From: Candidatus Nanohalarchaeota archaeon
GTDB taxonomy: Archaea > EX4484-52 > JAADEF01
NCBI GenBank assembly: GCA_013153555.1
Contig: JAADEF010000003.1
Location: 1 to 8,908 of the forward strand
Length of the DNA: 8,908 bases
Direction of reading: 5' to 3'
A model generated the notes under the pieces. That model was given only the letters and a program-made list of their open reading frames with translations. It had not been told where the DNA came from and did no database searches. How positions within the stretch are numbered: the first letter of the stretch is position 1; each line of letters begins with the position of its first letter. The position numbers and the translations under genes were made by a program. This document shows positions 1 through 5,997 of the stretch, piece after piece.

Positions 1-395
1 TCCAAAAACTCCCATAAAGATTTTTTTCCTAATCCAGGAAGCAAATCTAATTGATGCTCTCTAATAGTTATGCTTTCTGCTTTGTTATAAAAATCAACAA
101 ATCTTTTTTCATTTTCTTCCACAATCGCCTCTATAACTTTTGGAAGTTCTGTTTGAGCAGTAGCAGTAAGCTTTCTATAAGTTAACCTTCCCAACACCCT
201 ATCTATTTTTTCTCTTCCTTCTTTACCAATATAAACTTTCTCTCCAATTCTCAAAGATACTCCTTGCTTGGGTCTTAACTCCAACAAAGTAAATTGTTCA
301 GTAGTAATAGCCTGTGCTACTGGTTCTAATCTTCTACTACCTGCATAACCTTTGGGCAAGAAGTCTAAGATAATTGCATAATCGTCTTTTTTCAT
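1..395 (-). CDS. DUF655 family protein, N-terminal 131 residues (runs off left edge)
   Basis: This is the start of an archaeal DUF655 protein whose gene continues beyond base 1. The visible product begins MKKDDYAIILDFLPKGY. It continues with an OB/S1-like beta-rich stretch (roughly residues 36-60, LRIGEKVYIGKEGREKI) and reaches LPGLGKKSLWEFL near residues 118-130, a helix-hairpin-helix-like motif. Together these suggest nucleic-acid binding; the biochemical role of the family is not known to me. The ATG at 395-393 is supported by GGTGAG (400-405) four bases upstream. The gene lies 27 nt after rpoF. In many archaea the order is L21e, rpoF, DUF655, then the 16S rRNA dimethyltransferase KsgA/RsmA, so ksgA is the expected next gene off the edge. 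Family assignment rests on recognised sequence plus context. Confidence 0.85.
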   Translation of the reverse strand, partial: MKKDDYAIILDFLPKGYAGSRRLEPVAQAITTEQFTLLELRPKQGVSLRIGEKVYIGKEGREKIDRVLGRLTYRKLTATAQTELPKVIEAIVEENEKRFVDFYNKAESITIREHQLDLLPGLGKKSLWEFL

Positions 396-399
396 ATAA

Positions 400-405
400 C
401 TCACC
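400..405 (-). promoter_or_regulatory. Ribosome binding site GGTGAG of DUF655 gene
   Basis: The minus-strand GGTGAG lies four bases before the ATG at 395 and matches the archaeal 16S rRNA 3' end (complement of ATCACCTCC). Identical hexamers precede rpoF (751-756, four bases) and L21e (1051-1056, three bases), so all three operon genes use the same signal. These sites decide the starts of rpoF and L21e against longer open frames. Confidence 0.75.
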
Positions 406-422
406 TTGGGCTCGGATAGACA

Positions 423-746
423 TCATGCCTTCAATTTAATGCACAACTCAACTATCTTTTTAATATCCTCTTCTGAAGGTGATGTCCTCTCTTTTGCAAA
501 AATTGCTTTGACCTGCATTTCATCTTCAGGTAAAACATTGAGTATCATTGCAATTTGATGAGGTTTTAATTCCATTTTTTCTAATTCTGATTTAACTTCT
601 GAATAAATCTTTTCATCAAAATTGTAATATTTATTCAAAAAGTCTTTTGTAATTTTTTGTTCAAAGCTTAAAGATTCGTCATCCACATCTTTAAAATGAT
701 TTTTGGCTTCGAAAGCTGAAATTACATCTTCTTTTAGAATTTTCAT
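423..746 (-). CDS. rpoF: DNA-directed RNA polymerase subunit Rpo4 (subunit F, Rpb4-like)
   Basis: The 107-residue product matches the small archaeal Rpo4/F subunit (usually about 105-120 residues). That subunit pairs with Rpo7/E to form the stalk of archaeal RNA polymerase, which binds nascent RNA and helps open promoters. Family hallmarks are an acidic helical N-terminus (ILKEDVISAFEAK) and the HRDC-like C-terminal helices with LKPHQIAMILNVLPEDEMQVKAI at about 58-80. The reading frame can be opened at a GTG at 755-753, but that GTG lies inside the ribosome binding site GGTGAG (751-756). The true start is therefore the ATG at 746, four bases after it. The gene sits 19 nt after L21e and 27 nt before DUF655, in the conserved archaeal order, and is presumably co-transcribed with both. 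Confidence 0.93.
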   Translation of the reverse strand: MKILKEDVISAFEAKNHFKDVDDESLSFEQKITKDFLNKYYNFDEKIYSEVKSELEKMELKPHQIAMILNVLPEDEMQVKAIFAKERTSPSEEDIKKIVELCIKLKA

Positions 747-765
747 AAATCTCACCCTATGCTGA

Positions 766-1047
766 TTATTGAGTTAAAGATTTCAAATGTGCAGGAGAGA
801 TAATCTGTACTTTTTCTTTTCCTCCGTCCTTAAATCTTACAAGATATGACCTTCCTCTCTTCCCTACAATTTCTCCAACTTTGCCATGGAATCTTCTGAA
901 CGGCATTCCTCTATGATAAGAAGGATTAGTAACAATAGCAACTCTTTCTCCTATTTTAAATTCTTGCAAGATCTCAGTAATTTTAAGTTTTTTATACGCT
1001 TTATATTTATGACGAGTATCGCTTCGAGGACCATGTGATCTCTTCAT
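766..1047 (-). CDS. rpl21e: 50S ribosomal protein L21e
   Basis: The 93-residue basic protein begins MKRSHGPRSDTRHKYKA, close to the standard L21e N-terminus. It continues with an SH3-like barrel (FKIGERVAIVTNPSYHRGMP, then FHGKVGEIVGKRGRSYLV) ending in QIISPAHLKSL. L21e is a large-subunit protein of archaea and eukaryotes, so it also marks the domain of life. An upstream in-frame ATG would add 23 hydrophobic residues unlike any L21e. GGTGAG at 1051-1056, three bases before the ATG at 1047, fixes the shorter start. It is the first gene of the L21e-rpoF-DUF655 operon and follows korB on the same strand after 123 nt, so it either has its own promoter there or receives read-through. Confidence 0.95.
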   Translation of the reverse strand: MKRSHGPRSDTRHKYKAYKKLKITEILQEFKIGERVAIVTNPSYHRGMPFRRFHGKVGEIVGKRGRSYLVRFKDGGKEKVQIISPAHLKSLTQ

Positions 1048-1170
1048 AATCTCACCTTTAAAAATACAGCTAACATATAAATTAAGTTGAAGTTTTAAAA
1101 AATTAAATAATAACACAAATTTTTTCGTTTTTCATAAACCTTTATAAAAATAGAACAGTTAGCCATCATT
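1048..1170 (-). promoter_or_regulatory. Leader and probable promoter region of the L21e operon
   Basis: This AT-rich gap separates the korB stop from the L21e start on the minus strand. Read on that strand it holds two TATA-like elements: TTTATAAA at 1148-1141 and TTTATATG at 1081-1074. The first would give a leader of about 70 nt. The second would place the start of transcription at or inside the GGTGAG ribosome binding site (1051-1056), so it is the less likely of the two. Minus-strand T runs at 1150-1146 and 1102-1097 could act as weak archaeal terminators for korAB, but they are short and one overlaps the first TATA element. Calls are by eye only. Confidence 0.4.
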
Positions 1171-2028
1171 TTATAAATATTCTTCTATGATGTCTTGAAT
1201 GTCTATGTTGGAAATATCATGCTTTGCTGCTGGAGTATTTTCATGTATGTCTTCATAAAATTCATGAATGCTGTATGCCTTATCATTTTGATAAAAAATA
1301 CCAATAGGTATTTTATCTTGTTGTTTCATTGCAAGTTCCATAGCTTTTTCTTTATCCGTAGGATCATGATTTTCCAAATAGTAAATATGTTCCTTGTAAT
1401 AATCATAACTCATTTTAGGATACATGCTTACGCAAGGTTGCAATACATCAATAAATGCATAACCTTTGTGGGCTAAACCCTTTTTTATCATTTCAGCAAG
1501 ATGCTGTAAATCTCCTGCATAAGATCGTGCAACAAAACTTGCTCCCGAAGCAATAGCAATTGCTAATGGATTAATAGGCATTTCAGGATTGCCATGAGGA
1601 GTAGAAGATGTCTTTTCCATAAAAGGAGTAGTGGGTGCTGCTTGTCCTTTGGTCAAAGCATAAATATGATTATTATGAGCAATATGCACTATATCAAGAT
1701 TCCTCCTCATGTTCTGCACCCAATGGTTTAAACCGATACCGTAATTATCTCCATCACCTGTATTAACAATAACATGCAATTCAGGATTAGCTAATTTAAT
1801 CCCCATTGCAACAGCCACTGCTCTTCCATGAATCGCCTCAAATCCATAAGTTTTAACATAATGCGGTGTTTTACCAGAACAACCAATCCCTGATACAACC
1901 ACCACATCTTTCGGATCTATATTTGATTCTGCTATGGCTTTGCGCATAGCAGTTACTATCCCAAAATTACCACATCCAGGACACCACTGAATCCAGTGCT
2001 GTGGATCTAAATCTTCCATTCTAACCAT
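1171..2028 (-). CDS. korB: 2-oxoacid:ferredoxin oxidoreductase, beta (TPP-binding) subunit
   Basis: This 285-residue subunit binds thiamine diphosphate and an iron-sulfur cluster. With the alpha subunit it converts a 2-oxoacid plus CoA to acyl-CoA, CO2 and reduced ferredoxin in the cytoplasm. Four cysteines sit where two-subunit archaeal enzymes hold a 4Fe-4S cluster: Cys16 and Cys19 (WCPGCGNFG), Cys50 (GIGCSGK) and Cys199 (LQPCVSMYP). The TPP/Mg motif is GDGD at 91-94 with Asn119-Asn120 downstream, followed by YALTKGQAAPTTP. Lys53 and Leu125 appear to correspond to the specificity residues reported for the Sulfolobus enzyme (recalled, alignment not computed). That would fit a 2-oxoglutarate or broad 2-oxoacid enzyme; the substrate is not certain. 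The start at 2028 overlaps the korA stop by 8 nt and has AGGTGGT (2034-2040) five bases upstream, which favours it over the Met4 codon. Confidence 0.93.
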   Translation of the reverse strand: MVRMEDLDPQHWIQWCPGCGNFGIVTAMRKAIAESNIDPKDVVVVSGIGCSGKTPHYVKTYGFEAIHGRAVAVAMGIKLANPELHVIVNTGDGDNYGIGLNHWVQNMRRNLDIVHIAHNNHIYALTKGQAAPTTPFMEKTSSTPHGNPEMPINPLAIAIASGASFVARSYAGDLQHLAEMIKKGLAHKGYAFIDVLQPCVSMYPKMSYDYYKEHIYYLENHDPTDKEKAMELAMKQQDKIPIGIFYQNDKAYSIHEFYEDIHENTPAAKHDISNIDIQDIIEEYL

Positions 2029-3712
2029 TATTTACCACCTTTTCAACGATTTCTTCTGGTGTAACCTCTCTACCATCATATCTCAAAATAACTTCATCAA
2101 CATAAAATCCAGTTTGCTCTCGTATTACGCCTCTAAACTGAGCCAAATAATTCTGTTCCACTACTATGTTGCGTTTGCCGGTTTGAGAAAGCAACCGAAC
2201 AGTTTCATCATAAGGAAAAGGCACAATGAAAGGGTAATGTACCACTAACACATCAATGCCTTTTTCTTTTAAAATTTGCTGAGCCTCTAAACAAGGAAGT
2301 TTGGTAGAACCCCAACAAATAAGCCTTACATCTGCATCTCTATTTCCATAAAATTTAGGAGCATAAACCTCTTTAGGAATTAAGGCAAGCTTTTTCATGC
2401 GCTTATTCATTTGCTTTATGCGCTCTTCGCTGTCTTCGGTGGTAAAGCCTGTTTCATCATGCTCATAACTGCTTGCAACATGCATACAATTAGGATAAGA
2501 AGGTAAAGCTCTCCAAGAAGTGCCGTCTTCTGTAACCTCGTATCTTTTATATTCTTTGATTTTAGATGCCTGCTCTTCACTTAAAAGCTTACCCCTATCA
2601 ACCATTAAATTAGTTTTAAAAACAGGAACAGATTGTATAGTTGATGCAAGATACTTATCCATTAGAACAATTACTGGTGATTGAATAAGCTCTGCTAAAT
2701 TAAAAGCCTCAAAAACCATATAATATGCTTCCTCCACATCTCCAGGAGCCATCACAACTCGAGGAAACTCTCCTTGTGAAGCATGCATCACAAATCTCAA
2801 ATCTCCTTGCTCTGTATGGGTGGGCATACCTGTGCTGGGAGAACCTCGTTGAGACTCTATCACAACAATAGGCACCTCAGCCATTCCTGCCATCCCTAAT
2901 GCCTCAGTCATTAACGCAAAGCCACCCCCAGAGGTTGCAGTCATGGCTCTTGCTCCTGCAAAAGCAGCACCTATGATGCTGTTCATAGCTGCAAGTTCAT
3001 CCTCGGTTTGCTTAACCACTATCTTTTTAGATTTCTCATATTTAGCAATAGTGCTTAATATGCTGGAAGCAGGAGTCATAGGATACTGACCTAAATACTT
3101 AATACCTGCCTTAATAGCTCCTAAAGAAGCTGCATCATTTCCTCCTATAAGCATGAACTTATTATTGAGCTTTTTTAACGAAAAATAGGATTTATCAATA
3201 GAATCATAAGCCTTTAAAGCAGCGTCTTGATTGGTTTTAACAACTTTTTCTCCTTTTTTACCAAAAGTCTTTTCAATAACTTTCTTTACATCTTGCTTCT
3301 TTGCACCTAAAAGCTTAGCAACAACACCAAAAGCAGCACTATTATAATATCTTAAACTTCCTAAATCATTCGCAATTTTAGATAAAGGTGATGCAACAAC
3401 ATTTCCTGAGAGGTCTGATGCTATACTTTCATCACTTACAATCAAAGCTGGTTCTTTAAGTTCTTTATGATGCAATTCATAAGTAGGCTTATCTAATGCA
3501 ACAAGAATATGCTCATAATTGCGATGAGCATAAATGGGAGAAGTTGATGCCCTCACATAAGAAATATTATGGCCTCCTACAATAAGAGAAGGATGCTCAT
3601 CATAAATAATAATATGCCATCCATAAAGCTGAAACAGCTTTCCAACCATTTTACCTAAACTCATAACACCGCTTCCCGCAGGACCTCCTATCTTTACAGC
3701 TATTTCTTCCAT
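2021..3712 (-). CDS. korA: 2-oxoacid:ferredoxin oxidoreductase, fused gamma-alpha subunit
   Basis: The 563-residue product is the two-domain alpha subunit of archaeal 2-oxoacid:ferredoxin oxidoreductases. Residues 1 to about 180 form the gamma (CoA-side) domain, starting IAVKIGGPAGSGVMSLG with the GGHNISYVR element near 46-54. From about 185 comes the pyrimidine-binding alpha domain: the YPMTPAS motif at 210-216 (family YPITPSS), TEDELAAM at 236-243, and QRGSPSTGMPT at 288-298 with substrate-side Arg289. The C-terminal domain (about 455-560) is complete. Family members are usually about 560-630 residues, so nothing appears truncated. The gene overlaps korB by 8 nt, so the two are translated as a pair. 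No ribosome binding site precedes the ATG, but a TATA box lies about 28 bases upstream, consistent with a leaderless mRNA. No dedicated ferredoxin gene is nearby. Confidence 0.94.
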   Translation of the reverse strand: MEEIAVKIGGPAGSGVMSLGKMVGKLFQLYGWHIIIYDEHPSLIVGGHNISYVRASTSPIYAHRNYEHILVALDKPTYELHHKELKEPALIVSDESIASDLSGNVVASPLSKIANDLGSLRYYNSAAFGVVAKLLGAKKQDVKKVIEKTFGKKGEKVVKTNQDAALKAYDSIDKSYFSLKKLNNKFMLIGGNDAASLGAIKAGIKYLGQYPMTPASSILSTIAKYEKSKKIVVKQTEDELAAMNSIIGAAFAGARAMTATSGGGFALMTEALGMAGMAEVPIVVIESQRGSPSTGMPTHTEQGDLRFVMHASQGEFPRVVMAPGDVEEAYYMVFEAFNLAELIQSPVIVLMDKYLASTIQSVPVFKTNLMVDRGKLLSEEQASKIKEYKRYEVTEDGTSWRALPSYPNCMHVASSYEHDETGFTTEDSEERIKQMNKRMKKLALIPKEVYAPKFYGNRDADVRLICWGSTKLPCLEAQQILKEKGIDVLVVHYPFIVPFPYDETVRLLSQTGKRNIVVEQNYLAQFRGVIREQTGFYVDEVILRYDGREVTPEEIVEKVVNNG

Positions 3713-3730
3713 ATCAACATATAAGAGAAC

Positions 3731-3747
3731 ATTAAATATATATTTAT
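3731..3747 (-). promoter_or_regulatory. TATA box of korAB
   Basis: On the minus strand the sequence ATAAATATATATTTAAT is centred near 3740, about 28 bases before the korA ATG at 3712. Archaeal TATA boxes normally lie about 25-28 bases before the transcription start, so transcription would begin at or next to the start codon. The absence of a GGTG or GGAG element between 3713 and 3730 agrees with leaderless translation. The element starts only 4 nt beyond the tRNA-Gln gene. Confidence 0.6.
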
Positions 3748-3750
3748 GTA

Positions 3751-3823
3751 TAGCCCCGCCCGGATTCGAACCGGGGTCTGGAGGTCCAGAGCCTCCTATG
3801 CTTGGCCACTACACCACGGGGCT
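3751..3823 (-). tRNA. tRNA-Gln (anticodon CUG)
   Basis: The 73-nt minus-strand sequence folds as a complete cloverleaf. The acceptor stem AGCCCCG pairs with CGGGGCT. The D stem GTGT pairs with GCAT and contains two G-U pairs, including U13-G22. The anticodon stem GGAGG/CCTCC closes the loop CTCTGGA. The variable loop has 4 nt, the T stem is CCCGG/CCGGG with loop TTCGAAT, and the discriminator is A73. The anticodon CTG lies at 3789-3787 and reads glutamine CAG codons. There is no intron, and CCA is not encoded (TACAT follows). The A1-U72 pair is the feature by which archaeal GatDE amidotransferase recognises tRNA-Gln, so this tRNA is probably charged with glutamate and then amidated. That pathway is inferred from the family, since no enzyme for it is in view. 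Confidence 0.96.
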
Positions 3824-3837
3824 TTAACATAAAAATT

Positions 3838-3852
3838 AAAAAATATATATCC
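3838..3852. promoter_or_regulatory. Shared TATA-like element between tRNA-Gln and the divergent plus-strand pair
   Basis: The near-palindromic run AAATATATAT (3841-3850) is the only strong TATA-like element in the 51-nt gap between the divergent tRNA-Gln and the gene starting at 3875. Its centre is about 23 bases from the tRNA 5' end and about 29 bases from the plus-strand ATG. Both distances are compatible with archaeal promoter spacing. The plus-strand gene has no ribosome binding site in 3851-3874, which suggests a leaderless transcript. An A-rich flank (TAAAAATTAAAAA) on the left could act as the BRE for rightward transcription. Bidirectional use is inference. Confidence 0.5.
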
Positions 3853-3874
3853 ACCCTCTACCTTTAAAATAATT

Positions 3875-4276
3875 ATGAAGTTGTGGTTTTTAAAAAATAA
3901 AAGTGATAACAAAAAATTCACTCCAAAATACTTAGCTGTTGCTTTCCTTCTCTTTTTACTTTTTGCTTCTATTGTCTATTTACTTATACTACGAAAAAAA
4001 ATTGCACCAGATCCTGTAGAAGTATTTGAAAAAATAGAGGAAACCAAAGACATATCTTTATGTTACGAGTTAAATGAAGAATATGTTCCTTCGTGCTTAG
4101 CTCACTATTATACTCTCCAAGCAGTATCTCATAACGATATAAAACAATGTCTCAACATCGAGGATTTGCAAAAACAAAATTCCTGCAAACTTTATTATGC
4201 TATAACAACTAACAACTGTAACATACTTTACAATTTGACTTTGCAAGAGTTATGTAATGAGAGCGTGATAGCATGA
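3875..4276 (+). CDS. Unrecognised small membrane-anchored protein with three cysteine-pair repeats
   Basis: I do not recognise a named family for this 133-residue protein. A lysine-rich N-terminus (six Lys in residues 1-18) is followed by one transmembrane segment at about 19-39 and RKK at 40-42. The rest, about 90 residues, probably lies outside the cell. It holds six cysteines in three pairs: 63/74, 92/104 and 115/127. The first two pairs fall in a repeat with the pattern D-I-x2-C ... S-C-x2-[HL]-Y-Y (Asp59-Tyr79 and Asp88-Tyr108); the third is shorter and more diverged. The even spacing suggests helical hairpins closed by disulfides. The stop overlaps the start of the next gene as ATGA, so the two are translationally coupled and probably work together. 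Role as anchor, chaperone or partner of the secreted protein is inference. Confidence 0.85.
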   Translation: MKLWFLKNKSDNKKFTPKYLAVAFLLFLLFASIVYLLILRKKIAPDPVEVFEKIEETKDISLCYELNEEYVPSCLAHYYTLQAVSHNDIKQCLNIEDLQKQNSCKLYYAITTNNCNILYNLTLQELCNESVIA

Positions 4277-5997
4277 AGAAAACAGCACTATACGCATATT
4301 TAACCCTTATAACGTTATTAGCATTATCACTCAATGTATATGGACTTGTAAATAAAAATGAAGATTGGCTACCTTTACAACAAATCGCCATACTTCCTAA
4401 TTCAGACATAAGCATTGATGAAAATTATAACGGTATAGTGGATAATGCAGAAGCATTAGGTGGTCGCAGCGCTTCTGAATACTTATTAAATAAAGGAGGT
4501 ACTTTAAAAGGCTATCTTTATCTATACTACGGAATAGGGAAAATAATTGATATGGATAATCTAAATTATTACATAGATCCAAGCTCTACATCTCGTTTTA
4601 ACATTCTATGTGTAAATGATAAATGCATCAAAAGTTTTGATGAACTCATTCCTCCTGAAAATACAGAACTAGAAGAAAAAATAGCAACTTTGGAACAATG
4701 GTGTATTGACAGCAATTGCAGTAAAGGAATAAATGCTCAACAATTGCAAAATCATGTTGTTGGCTACGGAGAAGGTAATATTTTAATAATAAATTCCTCT
4801 CACATTTATTATTCATTAACCGTTGGAAAAAGCATAAATGCTCAATATCTTGCTGGAAAAGACCCATCTTATTTTCAACCTTTATTAAATGAAAAATGTG
4901 AAAGTGGGAGTGTTGTTGGTTTTGAAAACGGAACAATTGTATGTAATCAATCCTATCAACCTTCTTTTTCTGTTGAGGAGATCTATGAAGCCATGAATAA
5001 CACTGCATTCACTCTCATACATCAACTAAATATCTCTCTTCAAGCTCAAATAAAAGAAGTAGAAAAAATACTTCACCAACAAATTATCAACAACATAACA
5101 CAACTTTCTTTAAAATATGATTCTCAAATTAATGAAATTAAAACAAACTTTGTAAAAAAAGATGATTTGCTTCAATACCCTACCAAAAATGAAGTAAACA
5201 ATCAAATATCTAATGTTTTAAGCGCAATAACCTCCCTCCAAAATTCTATTTCTTCACAAATAGATGAAAGGATCAAAAATAAATTTTCCAACGCAGGTTG
5301 TAATACTGGCTTAATGAAAGGATTTGACAGCAACACCAATATTGTGTGTAAATCATATAGAGACATTGCATTTGAAATAGACAATTATTTAAATTACGCA
5401 ACTGATGAAGAATTAAATCAATTAAAACAGCAAATATTAGCAAACACAAACACCATCAACGATTTAAGAAATTATCTTGTTCAATATATAGACAATACTT
5501 TAAGCACCGAAGTAAAAGCACAGCTTGCAAATAAACGATGCTATAACGGTGTTTCCAAAGGGTTCGATTATAATGGAAATTTGGAATGTGTAGACTACAG
5601 CACATTATCTTCTTCTCTCGTAACTTATTTAGATGACTCGCTTACCACAATTTATGATACGCGTTACGTGCTTGCATCAGATCTATCATCAATACTTAAT
5701 GACCATAATTACTTAAGTAAAAACGAACTGCCTGTATGTGGAGACAAACAATACTTAACCGTAAAGAATGGAATATTGCAGTGCCAATCTTTGCCTTCTT
5801 ATAGTATAACATTAGGATCTTCAGATACTATATCTGATGATACTTATTATGCCGAAGGAACATTTACATTAGAATGTAAGTCAGGATATGTAATGACGGG
5901 CATAAAAATCAACAGAGACGAAGAAGGAGGATTAGGAGGAAAAACATTTATTAGGGAAGTAGAACCCGTTTGTAAAGAAATCAGCATCACTTCCTAA
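4273..5997 (+). CDS. Secreted modular fibre-like protein with EF-hand-like loop, coiled coils and seven cysteine pairs
   Basis: This 574-residue protein has a signal peptide (hydrophobic 5-22, possible cleavage after VYG at 22-24) and no other membrane segment, so it should be exported. Residues 49-60 (DENYNGIVDNAE) fit a 12-residue EF-hand or dockerin calcium loop. It is followed by LGGRSASEYL and GGTLKGYLYL (62-84), which resemble bacteriophage tail-fibre modules; a related copy lies at 189-201. Helical, probably coiled-coil stretches (about 233-335 and 376-420) alternate with cysteine hairpins of the form C-x-x-G-x3-G-F-x2-N-x3-C: 209/224, 343/359, 423/439 and the looser 489/504. Further pairs are 113/118, 144/149 and 535/567, giving 14 cysteines in total. 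Seven N-x-S/T sequons cluster at 148-276. GTGAT at 4265-4269 is a plausible ribosome binding site inside the previous gene. Adhesin or surface fibre is the likely role, but no named family is recognised. Confidence 0.87.
   Translation: MKKTALYAYLTLITLLALSLNVYGLVNKNEDWLPLQQIAILPNSDISIDENYNGIVDNAEALGGRSASEYLLNKGGTLKGYLYLYYGIGKIIDMDNLNYYIDPSSTSRFNILCVNDKCIKSFDELIPPENTELEEKIATLEQWCIDSNCSKGINAQQLQNHVVGYGEGNILIINSSHIYYSLTVGKSINAQYLAGKDPSYFQPLLNEKCESGSVVGFENGTIVCNQSYQPSFSVEEIYEAMNNTAFTLIHQLNISLQAQIKEVEKILHQQIINNITQLSLKYDSQINEIKTNFVKKDDLLQYPTKNEVNNQISNVLSAITSLQNSISSQIDERIKNKFSNAGCNTGLMKGFDSNTNIVCKSYRDIAFEIDNYLNYATDEELNQLKQQILANTNTINDLRNYLVQYIDNTLSTEVKAQLANKRCYNGVSKGFDYNGNLECVDYSTLSSSLVTYLDDSLTTIYDTRYVLASDLSSILNDHNYLSKNELPVCGDKQYLTVKNGILQCQSLPSYSITLGSSDTISDDTYYAEGTFTLECKSGYVMTGIKINRDEEGGLGGKTFIREVEPVCKEISITS

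Noticed and set aside
1048..1116. Upstream 23-residue extension of L21e
   Set aside because: The extra residues are hydrophobic and unlike any L21e, and GGTGAG at 1051-1056 marks the downstream ATG.
1094..1150. T-rich minus-strand runs as terminator of korAB
   Set aside because: The runs are short (five to six T), there is no hairpin, and one overlaps a TATA-like element, so they are not called as a terminator feature.
1195..1476. Plus-strand 93-residue ORF opposite korB
   Set aside because: It lies wholly inside korB on the other strand, has odd hydrophobic composition, and has no recognisable domain or ribosome binding site.
4209..5384. Minus-strand ORFs (4209-4415, 4397-4582, 4646-5008, 5202-5384) under the plus-strand pair
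   Set aside because: All overlap the secreted-protein or small membrane-protein genes antisense, give low-complexity products rich in Leu, Tyr, Gln and His, and lack start signals.
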